Source of the DNA: Microtetraspora malaysiensis
GTDB lineage: Bacteria > Actinomycetota > Actinomycetes > Streptosporangiales > Streptosporangiaceae
NCBI RefSeq assembly: GCF_001528665.1
Contig: NZ_BBYJ01000006.1
Location: 372,001-436,000, forward strand
Length of the DNA stretch: 64,000 nt
Direction: 5' to 3'
Shown: piece after piece, positions 52,598-64,000 of the stretch
How the letters are laid out: every line of letters starts with the position of its first letter
Numbering within the stretch: the stretch's first letter is position 1
Notes under the pieces: model-generated
Database searches by the model: none
What the model was told of the DNA's origin: nothing
The model's input: only the letters and a program-made list of their open reading frames with translations
Program-made: the position numbers and the translations under genes

Positions 52598-53029
52598 ATG
52601 ACGGAGACAGCGCATGAGCGGCGCGGCGCGGACCGGATTCGGTCGGTGCTCGCGCCGCTCGGCGTCGCGGCGGTCACCGGCGCGGCCTTCGCGTTCGTGG
52701 GCTCCGTGGACCCCAACCAGCCCGGGCACTACCCGACGTGCCCCTTCCTCTTCCTGACCGGGCTCTACTGCCCCGGCTGCGGCACGCTGCGCGCGATGCA
52801 CGCGCTCGCCCACGCCGACCCGCTCACGGCCCTCGGGTTCAACCCGCTCGCGATGGCCACCATCCCGTTCCTGCTGTTCTGGTGGGGGCGCTGGACGCTG
52901 CGCTCGTGGCAGGGGAGGCCCGCCCGCACCACCCTGGCGCGGCCCATATATCTGTGGGCCTTCCTCGCCCTCGTGATCGTTTATTGGGTGGTGCGAAACC
53001 TCCCATTCGGCCGCTTTCTAGCCCCCTGA
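52598..53029 (+). CDS. DUF2752 membrane protein
   Basis: 143 residues with three hydrophobic helices. The DUF2752 signature is CPFLFLTGLYCPGCGTLRAMHAL, with two Cys-rich positions that could bind metal or form a disulfide. Function unknown. ATG 52598 follows GAGGG by 2 nt; the gene begins 6 nt after the dispanin stop, so they are likely co-transcribed. Confidence 0.88.
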   Translation: MTETAHERRGADRIRSVLAPLGVAAVTGAAFAFVGSVDPNQPGHYPTCPFLFLTGLYCPGCGTLRAMHALAHADPLTALGFNPLAMATIPFLLFWWGRWTLRSWQGRPARTTLARPIYLWAFLALVIVYWVVRNLPFGRFLAP

Positions 53030-53111
53030 CGAGACCCGATGGCCGAGCAGCCTCGGCGAGGCCGATAGCATCGGCAGGGCAAGGTAGCGACGGCAGCGAC
53101 CGGAGGGACCG

Positions 53112-53195
53112 CTTCTCGTGAGCGAGCGTAGCGAGCGAACAGGTTTGCGCGGCAGTGTTCACTCATGCGGGCTCCGAGCCGATGGCGAGGAGGGC
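53112..53195 (+). repeat. repeat-like element ending in the trpC ribosome binding site
   Basis: The leader of trpC contains GAGCGAGCG-TA-GCGAGCGAAC (direct copies of CGAGCG) and then GGGCTCCGAGCC, and ends in GAGGAGGG, the trpC ribosome site. The composition resembles mobile intergenic elements of this order. I see no leader peptide or terminator for Trp control. Confidence 0.4.
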
Positions 53196-53197
53196 TC

Positions 53198-54010
53198 ATG
53201 AGCGTTCTCGACGACATCATCACCGGCGTCCGCGAGGACCTGGAGGCCCGGCAGGAGGCCGTGCCGATCGAGCTTCTGAAGGAGCGCGCCGGGCGCGCTC
53301 CGGCGGCCAAGGACGCCTACGCCGCACTCGGCGGCGACAAGGTCTCGGTGATCGCCGAGGTGAAGCGGTCGAGCCCGTCCAAGGGCGCGCTCGCCGCGAT
53401 CGCCGACCCCGCGGCCCTCGCCGCGGACTACGAGGCCGGCGGGGCACACGTGATCAGCGTGCTGACCGAGCGGCGCAGGTTCGGCGGCACCCTGGAGGAC
53501 CTGGCCTCGGTCCGGGCCGCGGTGGACATCCCCATCCTGCGCAAGGACTTCATCGTCACCTCCTACCAGCTCTGGGAGGCCCGGGCGTACGGCGCGGACC
53601 TCGCGTTGCTCATCGTGGCCGCCCTGGAGCAGAACGCGCTGGTCTCGCTCATCGAGCGGGCCGAGTCGATCGGCCTGGCCCCGCTGGTCGAGGTGCACAC
53701 CGAGGAAGAGCTCGACCGCGCCCTCGCCGCCGGAGCCAGGATCATCGGCGTCAACGCGCGCAACCTCAAGACCCTGGAAGTCGACCGGGACGTCTTCGCC
53801 AAGATCGCGCCCAAGATCCCCGACGGCGTCATCAAGATCGCCGAGTCGGGCGTGCGCGGCCCGCACGACCTGCTCGCGTACGCGCGGGCCGGGGCCGACG
53901 CGGTGCTGGTCGGCGAGAGCCTGGTCACCGGAAAGGATCCCAGGGCCGCCGTGAACGATCTGGTCACCGCCGGCGCCCACCCATCGTCTCGGCAGGAGAG
54001 GCAGTCGTGA
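53198..54010 (+). CDS. trpC: indole-3-glycerol-phosphate synthase
   Basis: 270-residue TIM barrel. It closes CdRP to indole-3-glycerol phosphate. The catalytic Lys and adjacent residues are in [13 protein letters not shown], a further Lys is in ILRKDFIV, and the Glu/Asn are in [10 protein letters not shown] and [13 protein letters not shown]; the phosphate site is ESGVRG. ATG 53198 has GAGGAGGG 4 nt before it. TrpF activity is expected from PriA. Confidence 0.96.
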   Translation: MSVLDDIITGVREDLEARQEAVPIELLKERAGRAPAAKDAYAALGGDKVSVIAEVKRSSPSKGALAAIADPAALAADYEAGGAHVISVLTERRRFGGTLEDLASVRAAVDIPILRKDFIVTSYQLWEARAYGADLALLIVAALEQNALVSLIERAESIGLAPLVEVHTEEELDRALAAGARIIGVNARNLKTLEVDRDVFAKIAPKIPDGVIKIAESGVRGPHDLLAYARAGADAVLVGESLVTGKDPRAAVNDLVTAGAHPSSRQERQS

Positions 54011-55251
54011 GCCTGACAGAAGGACCCATCGTCACCGCGGCGGACCTCGCCGGCAACGGCGTCTACGGCGACGACCCTGACGGCGACGGCAAGTTCGGCA
54101 TCTTCGGCGGGCGGTTCGTGCCCGAGGCCCTGATCCCGGCGCTCGACGAGGTGGCCGCCGAGTACGAGAAGGCCAAGACCGACGAGGAGTTCCTCCGCGA
54201 GTTCGACCACCTGCTGCGCACGTACGCGGGGCGGCCGACCACGCTCACGGAGGTGCCGCGCTTCGCCGAGCACGCGGGCGGCGCCCGGATCGTGCTCAAG
54301 CGCGAGGACCTCACCCACACCGGCGCGCACAAGATCAACAACGTGCTGGGGCAGGCGCTGCTGACCCGGCGGCTGGGCAAGACCCGGGTGATCGCCGAGA
54401 CCGGCGCGGGCCAGCACGGCGTGGCCACGGCCACCGCCGCCGCCCTGCTCGGCCTGGAGTGCGTCATCTACATGGGCGCCGTGGACTGCGAGCGCCAGGC
54501 GCTCAACGTCGCCCGGATGAAGCTGCTCGGCGCGACCGTCGTGCCGGTCACCAACGGCAGCCAGACGCTCAAGGACGCGATCAACGAGGCGTTCCGCGAC
54601 TGGGTCACCAACGTCGACCGCACCCACTACCTCTTCGGCACGGTCGCCGGGCCGCACCCGTTCCCCGAGATCGTCCGCGACTTCGCCCGGATCATCGGCG
54701 TCGAGGCCCGCCGCCAGATCCTGGAGCTGACCGGCCGGCTGCCCGACGCGGTCTGCGCCGCGGTCGGCGGCGGTTCCAACGCCATCGGGATCTTCCACGC
54801 CTTCATCGGTGACGAGGGAGTCCGGCTGTATGGCTACGAGGCTGCCGGGCACGGGCTGGAGAGCGGCGAGCACGCCCTCACCCTCACCGCGGGCAGCGTC
54901 GGCGTGCTGCACGGCGCCCGCACGTACGTCCTGCAGGACGAGGAGGGCCAGACGATCGAGTCGCACTCGATCTCGGCCGGCCTCGACTACCCCGGGGTGG
55001 GCCCCGAGCACGCCTGGCTGAAGGACTCCGGCCGGGCCGTCTACGAAGGCATCACCGACGCCGAGGCGATGGAGGCGTTCGCCCTGCTCGCCCGCACCGA
55101 GGGCATCATCCCGGCGATCGAGTCCTCGCACGCCCTCGCCGGCGCGCTGAAGCTCGGGCGCGAGCTCGGCCCGGAGGCCACCATCCTGGTGAACCTCTCC
55201 GGCCGCGGCGACAAGGACATGGGCACCGCGATGAAGTACTTCAACCTCTGA
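54007..55251 (+). CDS. trpB: tryptophan synthase beta chain
   Basis: 414 residues, PLP enzyme joining indole and serine. The PLP Lys is in [13 protein letters not shown], the catalytic Glu in [11 protein letters not shown], the phosphate loop in GGGSNAIG, and the Ser in [12 protein letters not shown] 54007 overlaps the trpC stop as GTGA. Forms the complex with TrpA, encoded 115 bp downstream. Confidence 0.97.
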   Translation: MSLTEGPIVTAADLAGNGVYGDDPDGDGKFGIFGGRFVPEALIPALDEVAAEYEKAKTDEEFLREFDHLLRTYAGRPTTLTEVPRFAEHAGGARIVLKREDLTHTGAHKINNVLGQALLTRRLGKTRVIAETGAGQHGVATATAAALLGLECVIYMGAVDCERQALNVARMKLLGATVVPVTNGSQTLKDAINEAFRDWVTNVDRTHYLFGTVAGPHPFPEIVRDFARIIGVEARRQILELTGRLPDAVCAAVGGGSNAIGIFHAFIGDEGVRLYGYEAAGHGLESGEHALTLTAGSVGVLHGARTYVLQDEEGQTIESHSISAGLDYPGVGPEHAWLKDSGRAVYEGITDAEAMEAFALLARTEGIIPAIESSHALAGALKLGRELGPEATILVNLSGRGDKDMGTAMKYFNL

Positions 55252-55366
55252 GCACCTCTACGCTGATCCTCCGACTGAGCGGGGGAGCCGGGCCGGCGAC
55301 GGCGGAGCGGCGAAACGGCGGCCCCACCCAGGTGAGGCGGATCCGACCCAGACGAACGGAACACCG

Positions 55367-56161
55367 ATGACGACACTTCAGACGGTCTTCTCGAAGGCGC
55401 GCGCCGAGAACCGGGCCGCCCTCGTGGGCTACCTGCCGGCCGGTTTCCCCACCAAGGACGGGGCCGTCGCCGCCGCCACCGCCATGGTGGAGGCCGGGTG
55501 CGACGTGATCGAGATCGGCCTGCCGTACTCTGACCCGCTCATGGACGGCCCCACCATCCAGGACGCCGTCCACCGCTCACTGGAGAACGGCACCCGCATC
55601 GCCGACGTGATGCGCACGGTCGAGGGCGTCGCCAAGACCGGCGCCGCGACTCTCGTCATGACGTACTGGAACCCGATCGACCGGTACGGCGCGACCCGCT
55701 TCGCGCGCGACCTGGCGAACGCCGGCGGCGTCGGGACGATCACCCCCGACCTCACGCCCGAGGAGTCCGGGGTCTGGCTCCAGGAGAGCAAGGACGCGGG
55801 CATCGACACCGTGTTCCTGGTCGCGCCGAGCTCCACCGAGGACCGCATCGGCAAGGTGGCCAAGATCTGCACCGGCTTCGTCTACGCCGCCTCCCTGATG
55901 GGCGTGACGGGCGCGCGCGAGTCGGTCGGATCCGCCGCCGAGGGCTTGGTCGCCCGCACCCGGCAGCACACCTCCCTGCCCGTGTGCGTCGGGCTCGGCG
56001 TGGGCACCGGGGCGCAGGCCGCCGAGGTGGCCGCCTACGCCGACGGCGTGATCGTCGGCTCCGCGTTCATCCGGCGTCTCCTCGACGCGCCCGACGAGGC
56101 GTCCGGGCTCGCCTCCGTGCGCGAGCTCGCGGCCGAGCTCGCCGCGGGCGTCCGCCGGTAG
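55367..56161 (+). CDS. trpA: tryptophan synthase alpha chain
   Basis: 264-residue TIM barrel. It cleaves indole-3-glycerol phosphate to indole. The catalytic Glu and Asp are in VIEIGLPYSDPLMDGP; the phosphate site is in GLGVGTGAQ and GSAFIRR. In many operons trpA overlaps trpB, but here 115 bp lie between, with no clear promoter. ATG 55367 is the first start after that gap. Confidence 0.96.
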   Translation: MTTLQTVFSKARAENRAALVGYLPAGFPTKDGAVAAATAMVEAGCDVIEIGLPYSDPLMDGPTIQDAVHRSLENGTRIADVMRTVEGVAKTGAATLVMTYWNPIDRYGATRFARDLANAGGVGTITPDLTPEESGVWLQESKDAGIDTVFLVAPSSTEDRIGKVAKICTGFVYAASLMGVTGARESVGSAAEGLVARTRQHTSLPVCVGLGVGTGAQAAEVAAYADGVIVGSAFIRRLLDAPDEASGLASVRELAAELAAGVRR

Positions 56162-56326
56162 CCGACCGGGGCCGGCCCTACCCAGAAACAGGGGGGCCGA
56201 TCGCTTAACCGGCGCTTATGCCGTCCATGATGTGGTGGGCTCCAAGTAATGTGCAGATAGCACGGCCGTCGCGCTGGTGACGGCCGGACATCGTGACGGC
56301 ACGAGGCCAACCCCGCGAGGAGACGA

Positions 56327-56896
56327 ATGGTGTTGACTCACCAGCAGGCCGCACCTGGTCGACCGCGAACGGAACACCCCGCGTTACCCTGGGTGACGAC
56401 CGCGGCCCGGCTGGTCCTCGCGGCGGTGCTCATCGTGGCGGGCGGCCTCAAGATCGGCGCCCCGGCGCTCTCGGTGCAGGCGGTACAGGCGTACCAACTC
56501 CTGCCGGACTCGCTGGCCACGGCCATCGGGTACGGTCTGCCTATCGTCGAAATCGTCATCGGCGTCCTGCTGGTGGTCGGTCTGCTGACCAGGGTCGCGG
56601 CCGTGGTCTCCGGGTTGCTCATGCTGGCGTTCGTCATTGGCATCGCCTCCGCCTGGGCGCGGGGTCTGCGCATCGACTGCGGCTGCTTCGGCGGCGGTGG
56701 CGAGCTGGGCGCGGGTGAGAGCCCCAACTATCTCTGGGAGATCCTCCGTGACTTCGGCCTGGTGGTCGTGGCCGCGTGGATCTTCATCCGTCCGCCGGGC
56801 CGCTTCGCGATGGACTCCGCACTCGGCCTGACCGGGCCGCGCGAGCCGCACCAGCCTGAAGGCGACATTTTCCAGGGCGAAGAGCCCGACGCATAG
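56327..56896 (+). CDS. MauE/DoxX-family membrane protein
   Basis: 189 residues with four predicted helices. The MauE/DoxX features are ARLVLAAVLIVAGGLKI and a periplasmic CGCFGGGG, a Cys pair in the redox region. It sits 10 bp before a DsbA-like gene, and such pairs are proposed to pass electrons to or from a thiol oxidoreductase. ATG 56327 has GAGGAG 5 nt upstream. Confidence 0.85.
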   Translation: MVLTHQQAAPGRPRTEHPALPWVTTAARLVLAAVLIVAGGLKIGAPALSVQAVQAYQLLPDSLATAIGYGLPIVEIVIGVLLVVGLLTRVAAVVSGLLMLAFVIGIASAWARGLRIDCGCFGGGGELGAGESPNYLWEILRDFGLVVVAAWIFIRPPGRFAMDSALGLTGPREPHQPEGDIFQGEEPDA

Positions 56897-56906
56897 GGAG
56901 AGATGC

Positions 56907-57659
56907 ATGAGCAAGGCGGCGAGGGACGCCTCGGTCCGGGCACGCATCGCGGCGCAACGGGAAACCGAGCGCAAGCAGGAGCAGCGCAAGCGCCTGACCA
57001 CGATCATCACCGTGGTGGTCGTCGCGCTGGCCGTGATCGGCGGCGGCTGGTGGTACGCCGCGCAGCAGAGCAAGTCCGAGACGGTCGCCGGCGGGCTCGC
57101 CCCCGTGACCGTGCAGAGCGACGGCACCGCCGTGATGGCCAAGCCCGGGGTCACCACGCCGGTCCTGGACATCTTCGAGGACCCGCAGTGCCCGGTCTGC
57201 AAGCAGCTTGAGGAGATCAGCGGCCCCACGATCAAGAACCTCGCCGCCGAAGGCAAGGTCAAGGTCGTCTACCACCCGCTCACGATCTTCTCGCAGGAGC
57301 CGACCCGGTCGAACTCGCTGCGCGCCGCGTCCGCGCTGCGCTGCGTGTCCGACGGCAGTCAGTGGATCGCCTTCCACGACCGGCTCTTCAAGGAGCAGCC
57401 GAGCGAGACCGTCGAGGGCTTCAAGACCGACGACCTGGTGAAGTGGGGCAATGACGTCGGCGTCACCGCGCCCGGCTTCGAGAGCTGTGTCAAGGACCAG
57501 ACTCAGCAGGCGGCGCACGAGCAGTCCTCCACCAAGACGCTGCAGGACCAGAAGCTCCAGGGGACGCCGACGCTGAAGCTGAACGGCACCGTCATCGACA
57601 ACAACACGATCTTCGTGCCGAGCGCGCTGCGCCAGGAAATCATCAATGCCGGCAAGTAG
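56907..57659 (+). CDS. membrane-anchored DsbA-like thioredoxin-fold protein
   Basis: 250 residues. A cytoplasmic basic helix, then one transmembrane helix (29-50), then a DsbA-type domain outside the membrane. The active site is Cys95-Pro-Val-Cys98 in DPQCPVCKQLEE; cis-Pro is in GTPTLKLNG. Acts in oxidative folding or repair of exported proteins, likely with the upstream MauE-like protein as its redox partner. ATG 56907 has GGGAGAG upstream. Confidence 0.9.
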   Translation: MSKAARDASVRARIAAQRETERKQEQRKRLTTIITVVVVALAVIGGGWWYAAQQSKSETVAGGLAPVTVQSDGTAVMAKPGVTTPVLDIFEDPQCPVCKQLEEISGPTIKNLAAEGKVKVVYHPLTIFSQEPTRSNSLRAASALRCVSDGSQWIAFHDRLFKEQPSETVEGFKTDDLVKWGNDVGVTAPGFESCVKDQTQQAAHEQSSTKTLQDQKLQGTPTLKLNGTVIDNNTIFVPSALRQEIINAGK

Positions 57660-57665
57660 GACGGG

Positions 57666-57691
57666 ACGGGCCGCGGATCGTCGCGGCCCGT
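57666..57691 (+). terminator. hairpin after the DsbA-like gene
   Basis: Perfect 10-bp stem ACGGGCCGCG / CGCGGCCCGT with loop GATCGT, 6 nt after the stop, then TTCTCC. It probably ends the MauE-DsbA transcript before lgt. Confidence 0.65.
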
Positions 57692-57742
57692 TCTCCCCAG
57701 CTGTGCGCGAGGTCGCGTCCGTCTACGGTAACGTCCATTGAC

Positions 57743-58705
57743 ATGCCCCTCGCCTCGATTCCCAGCCCGTCACAAGGGGTCTGGAACCTCGGTCCGCTCC
57801 CCATCCGGGCGTACGCGCTGTGCATCGTGCTCGGCGTCATCGTCGCCGTCTGGATAGGGGAGCGGCGCTGGCGCGCCCGCGGTGGCGCGCCGGGAGCGAT
57901 CACTGATCTCGCCGTCTGGGCCGTGCCGTTCGGCCTCGTTGGCGGGCGGCTGTACCACGTCATCACCGATTGGCAGCTCTACTTCGGCCCCGAAGCGCCC
58001 AACCGGCCGATCGACACTCTGTTCATCTGGAAGGGCGGCCTCGGCATCTGGGGGGCCATCGCGCTGGGCGCCCTCGGGGTGTGGATCGCCTGTCGTCGCC
58101 GGGGCATCTCGTTCTCGGCGGTCGCCGACACCCTCGCCCCGGCCATCGCCGTGGCACAGGCGATCGGCCGCTGGGGCAACTACTTCAACCAGGAGCTGTT
58201 CGGCGGGCCCACCACGCTGCCGTGGGGCCTGGAGATCGAGCCGGGCCGTCCCGGCACGGTGCCCGGCGCCGACACCTACCACCCGACCTTCCTGTACGAG
58301 TCGCTGTGGAACCTCGCCCTCGCGGGCATCCTGGTGCTCGTCGGCAGGCGCTTCGCCCTCCGGCACGGCCGGCTGTTCGCGCTGTACGGCGCGGGATACA
58401 CCCTCGGCCGGTTCTGGGTCGAGGGCCTGCGGGTCGACCCCGCCCACCACATCCTCGGGCTCCGGCTGAACCAGTGGACCGCAGTGGTGATCTTCCTGCT
58501 GGCGATCGCGTACTTCTGGTTCGCGCGGAACAAGACCGGCGAGGAGCCGCTCGGCGCCGAGAGCCCGGCAGGCGACCCGGGCGAGTCCGGCGCGGCGGAC
58601 GGCGGCTCTGACGCAGCCGATTCACCCGAGGGCGGCTCGGCCGGCTCCGACGACACCACCGGTGAGGCGGCCGCCTCACCAGAACAGGGAGGAAGCCGGC
58701 GATGA
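57743..58705 (+). CDS. lgt: prolipoprotein diacylglyceryl transferase
   Basis: 320 residues. It transfers diacylglycerol from phosphatidylglycerol to the lipobox Cys of prolipoproteins, the step before LspA. About seven helices; the Lgt signature is IGRWGNYFNQELFGGP, with the catalytic-region His in RLYHVITDW. The C-terminal 60 residues are a disordered acidic Gly/Ser/Asp tail, longer than in E. coli Lgt but common in actinomycetes. ATG 57743 follows TAACGT by 8 nt, a near-leaderless layout. Confidence 0.95.
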   Translation: MPLASIPSPSQGVWNLGPLPIRAYALCIVLGVIVAVWIGERRWRARGGAPGAITDLAVWAVPFGLVGGRLYHVITDWQLYFGPEAPNRPIDTLFIWKGGLGIWGAIALGALGVWIACRRRGISFSAVADTLAPAIAVAQAIGRWGNYFNQELFGGPTTLPWGLEIEPGRPGTVPGADTYHPTFLYESLWNLALAGILVLVGRRFALRHGRLFALYGAGYTLGRFWVEGLRVDPAHHILGLRLNQWTAVVIFLLAIAYFWFARNKTGEEPLGAESPAGDPGESGAADGGSDAADSPEGGSAGSDDTTGEAAASPEQGGSRR

Positions 58706-59421
58706 CCGGCGCAGTTTCGGGGGTTCGCGCCGAGATCCATCACCAGCACCGGGACGTGAACGGCGGCTGGCTGCGCCCGGCGGTGTTCGGCGCGATGGAC
58801 GGCCTCGTCTCCAACTTCGCCCTCATCGCGGGCGTGGCGGGCGGCACAGCCGACACCAAGATCATCGCGCTCGCCGGCGTGGCCGGCCTCGCCGCCGGGG
58901 CTTTCTCCATGGCCGGCGGCGAGTACGTTTCGGTGGCCAGCCAGCGCGAGCTGGCCCAGGCGGAGATCGACGTCGAGCGTCGCGAGCTCGAACGCAATCC
59001 GGAGGCCGAGGAGGCCGAGCTCGCCCAGCTCTACGTGCAGCGCGGGGTTGAGCCGGAGACGGCCAGGGAGGTCGCCCGCCAGATCTCCAGGAACCCGGAG
59101 AAGGCGCTGGAGGTGCACGCCCGGGCCGAGCTCGGCGTCGATCCGCATGACCTGCCCTCGCCGATGCTCGCCGCGGTCTCCTCGTTCCTGTCGTTCACCA
59201 TCGGGGCCCTGATCCCGCTCCTGCCGTACCTGCTGGGTGTGCAGGGGCTGTGGGTGTCGGTGATCGCGTCCTCGGTGGCGCTGTTCGCCGCCGGCGCGGT
59301 GGTGTCCCAGGTGACGGCGCGGAGCTGGTGGTTCAGCGGGCTGCGCCAACTCCTGGTGGGCGCGGTGGCGGCGGCGCTCACGTGGGGGCTCGGTACGGCG
59401 GTCGGAGCAAGCGGTCTGTGA
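58702..59421 (+). CDS. VIT1/CCC1-family membrane protein (iron/manganese transporter type)
   Basis: 239 residues with about five transmembrane helices. The first, RPAVFGAMDGLVSNFALIAGVAGG, and GLAAGAFSMAGGEYVSVASQRELA are VIT1 signatures, followed by the Glu-rich cytoplasmic helices (ERRELERNPEAEEAELAQLY) that bind metal in the family. Likely exports or sequesters Fe2+/Mn2+. ATG 58702 overlaps the lgt stop as ATGA. Confidence 0.9.
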   Translation: MTGAVSGVRAEIHHQHRDVNGGWLRPAVFGAMDGLVSNFALIAGVAGGTADTKIIALAGVAGLAAGAFSMAGGEYVSVASQRELAQAEIDVERRELERNPEAEEAELAQLYVQRGVEPETAREVARQISRNPEKALEVHARAELGVDPHDLPSPMLAAVSSFLSFTIGALIPLLPYLLGVQGLWVSVIASSVALFAAGAVVSQVTARSWWFSGLRQLLVGAVAAALTWGLGTAVGASGL

Positions 59422-60332
59422 CGAAGCGCAAGCGCAGGTCGCAGCCGCCCTCGGAGCGCTGGACCAGCGACACCCTGGCCGAGTTCGGGCTGAGCGTCCT
59501 GCAGCAGCGGCTCGTCATCGGCATCGGATCGGTGGTGGCGGGCATCGCCTTCGTGGTGGCCCTGATCTTCGTGGCCAACATGATCGGGAGCGGTGACGTC
59601 CCGCCGGCGCAGGGATCGAGCTCCCTCGGCGGGGCCCGGCCCGGCGACTACCGCGCCTGGTCCTCGCTCAAGCAGTTCGCCCCCATCGCGAACCGCAAGG
59701 CCGACGCCGCTCCTCTCACCCTGAAGGAGCTCTTCGGGGGCCGCGCCGTGCAGGCGGGAAAAATCACCCTGAAGCGGGTCGGCGTCCACCTCGACAGCGG
59801 GTGCCGCCAGTCCGTCTGGGGCGCCGACCTGGTCCAGGAGCTGTCCGAGGCGGGGTGCACGCAGATCGCGCGTGGTTTCTACACCAGCGCCGACGGCACG
59901 TACATCGCCCAGTACGCCATGCTCAACCTCGCCGACGTCACGGCCGCCGACGGCCTGGTCGAGCGGCTGAAGTCGCTCTACCTGGGCGGCTGGATGCTGC
60001 CGCTCGACCCGGCCAAGGCCGGGTTCACCGGGTACACCGAGGCGAGCGGCCACGCGATGGGCCACTACGTCGGCCTGGTCTGGATCGGCAGGGCCGACGG
60101 CGCCGACCCGACCCCGCAGGACGACTTCGTCACGCTCGGCCTCGCCGTACGCGATGTGGAACGGGCGCTCTACAAGCGCGTCGTCGCGGTCGCGGGCGTT
60201 CCCTCGATCACCGTCAAGCCGTCGCCGGGGGAGGAGACGGCCCAGCCGGCCGAGCCGGGCCCCACCGAGTCCGGGACAGGGGAGGGGGCCGGATCCCCGG
60301 CCTCGCCCTCTCCGACCCCCGTGGGGCAGTAG
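59418..60332 (+). CDS. unrecognised membrane-anchored protein
   Basis: 304 residues. A basic N-terminus (TKRKRRSQPPSERW), one transmembrane helix (VIGIGSVVAGIAFVVALIFVANMIG), then about 180 residues outside the membrane with two Cys (SGCRQSV and EAGCTQIAR) that could form a disulfide, and a Pro/Ser/Glu-rich tail. I do not recognise the family. GTG 59418 overlaps the stop of the VIT1-type gene, so it is co-translated with it. Its extracellular half may be a sensor or cell-surface domain. Confidence 0.75.
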   Translation: MTKRKRRSQPPSERWTSDTLAEFGLSVLQQRLVIGIGSVVAGIAFVVALIFVANMIGSGDVPPAQGSSSLGGARPGDYRAWSSLKQFAPIANRKADAAPLTLKELFGGRAVQAGKITLKRVGVHLDSGCRQSVWGADLVQELSEAGCTQIARGFYTSADGTYIAQYAMLNLADVTAADGLVERLKSLYLGGWMLPLDPAKAGFTGYTEASGHAMGHYVGLVWIGRADGADPTPQDDFVTLGLAVRDVERALYKRVVAVAGVPSITVKPSPGEETAQPAEPGPTESGTGEGAGSPASPSPTPVGQ

Positions 60333-60696
60333 GCCGGAACCCGCTCGCCCGCTACCAGGGCAAGGTTTGCCGTTCCCACCAGATACCGAAATATCGGCTT
60401 GAATGATGATGTTGTAGGTTAAATGCCGGGATCAGCCGGGATACAGGGCGAGCGACGCTCAAGGAAGAGCGCAGCGAAAGGGCGCTCGCCGCACCGCGAC
60501 GAAGCGGTTTCCCGGTGGGTGATACGTCCCGCCTCCTGCCCTTCTCTCCGCCACGGTTCGCCCAGCGAAGGTTCGCGAAGCGCACCGGGTTGGGACTAAT
60601 CGGGCAGGATGCGGTAACGTTTGACGTACCTATCACCGCAGCAGGGCCAACGTCGTCCCTCTGTTTTCGAGCAGAAGATGACGACGGGAGGGATTC
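60333..60696 (+). other. gltB leader region with nested hairpin
   Basis: No gene seen. At 60447-60490 an 8-bp stem GGCGAGCG / CGCTCGCC encloses an inner 5-bp hairpin (60456-60460 with 60467-60471). Downstream, GGTAACGTTTGACGTACC (60616-60633 region) partly resembles a GlnR site (GTnAC spacing), which would suit a glutamate synthase gene. Both are candidates only. Confidence 0.45.

Positions 60697-64000
<3,304 letters not shown>

Overview
This is a very GC-rich actinomycete chromosome segment, by eye about 70-73% G+C. I would place it near the Streptosporangiales (Microbispora, Sphaerisporangium or Nonomuraea-like). The evidence is a type-2 IleS with a translational T-box, PriA in place of separate HisA and TrpF, TIGR02234, TIGR03085 and DUF2752 proteins, frequent GTG starts with 4-base gene overlaps, and many genes that look leaderless. 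No rRNA, tRNA, CRISPR array, prophage or intact insertion sequence was found. The window looks like core chromosome with accessory blocks inserted.

Layout. 1-5.7 kb: ileS (3' end outside the window) with T-box leader and promoter, then a dksA/traR-like gene, lspA and an rluD-like gene. 5.8-17.2 kb: a secreted and membrane proteolysis/signalling block made of an M28 peptidase, a receptor Ser/Thr kinase, secreted M14 and M1 metallopeptidases, and a second receptor kinase whose extracellular domain resembles the first. 17.2-24.2 kb: an aromatic-amino-acid leader peptide and terminator upstream of a degenerate DAHP-synthase/chorismate-mutase fusion, a class A penicillin-binding protein, a MurA-like enzyme with Asp in place of the catalytic Cys, a DUF2567 membrane protein and an amidase. 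24.3-27.3 kb: YbaK, a SoxR fused to a transposase-type DUF4096 domain, its likely operator, a divergent MFS exporter and a 45-residue leaderless ORF. 27.3-33.9 kb: a DeoR-controlled operon with APC permease, glycerol-kinase-like enzyme, FAD glycerol-3-phosphate-dehydrogenase-like enzyme with a [2Fe-2S] domain, and an FAD oxidoreductase.

34.0-40.1 kb: the histidine operon hisD-hisC-hisB-(small membrane protein)-hisH-(basic membrane protein)-priA-(RidA)-hisF, mostly translationally coupled. 40.2-50.8 kb: an accessory block separates hisF from hisI. It holds an NmrA-like reductase, two tandem paralogous ~54-residue membrane proteins, a TIGR03085 protein, a heterodimeric ABC exporter with one degenerate ATP site, and a polyamine-type importer operon (potA-potD-potB-potC order). 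50.9-56.2 kb: hisI, TIGR02234, a dispanin-like protein, DUF2752, then trpC-trpB-trpA; no trpE is present. 56.3-60.3 kb: a MauE/DoxX membrane protein with a DsbA-like thiol protein, lgt, a VIT1/CCC1-type protein and an unknown membrane-anchored protein. 60.7-64.0 kb: gltB, the glutamate synthase large subunit, truncated by the window edge.

Together the genes cover amino-acid biosynthesis (His, Trp, Phe/Tyr branch, Glu), envelope building and lipoprotein maturation (MurA, PBP, LspA, Lgt), thiol redox, and regulated transport. The most interesting items are the Tyr/Phe leader with terminator ahead of the pseudo-DAHPS/chorismate mutase, the SoxR-DUF4096 fusion with its spacer-type operator, the twin small membrane proteins, and the small ORFs embedded in the his operon and elsewhere.
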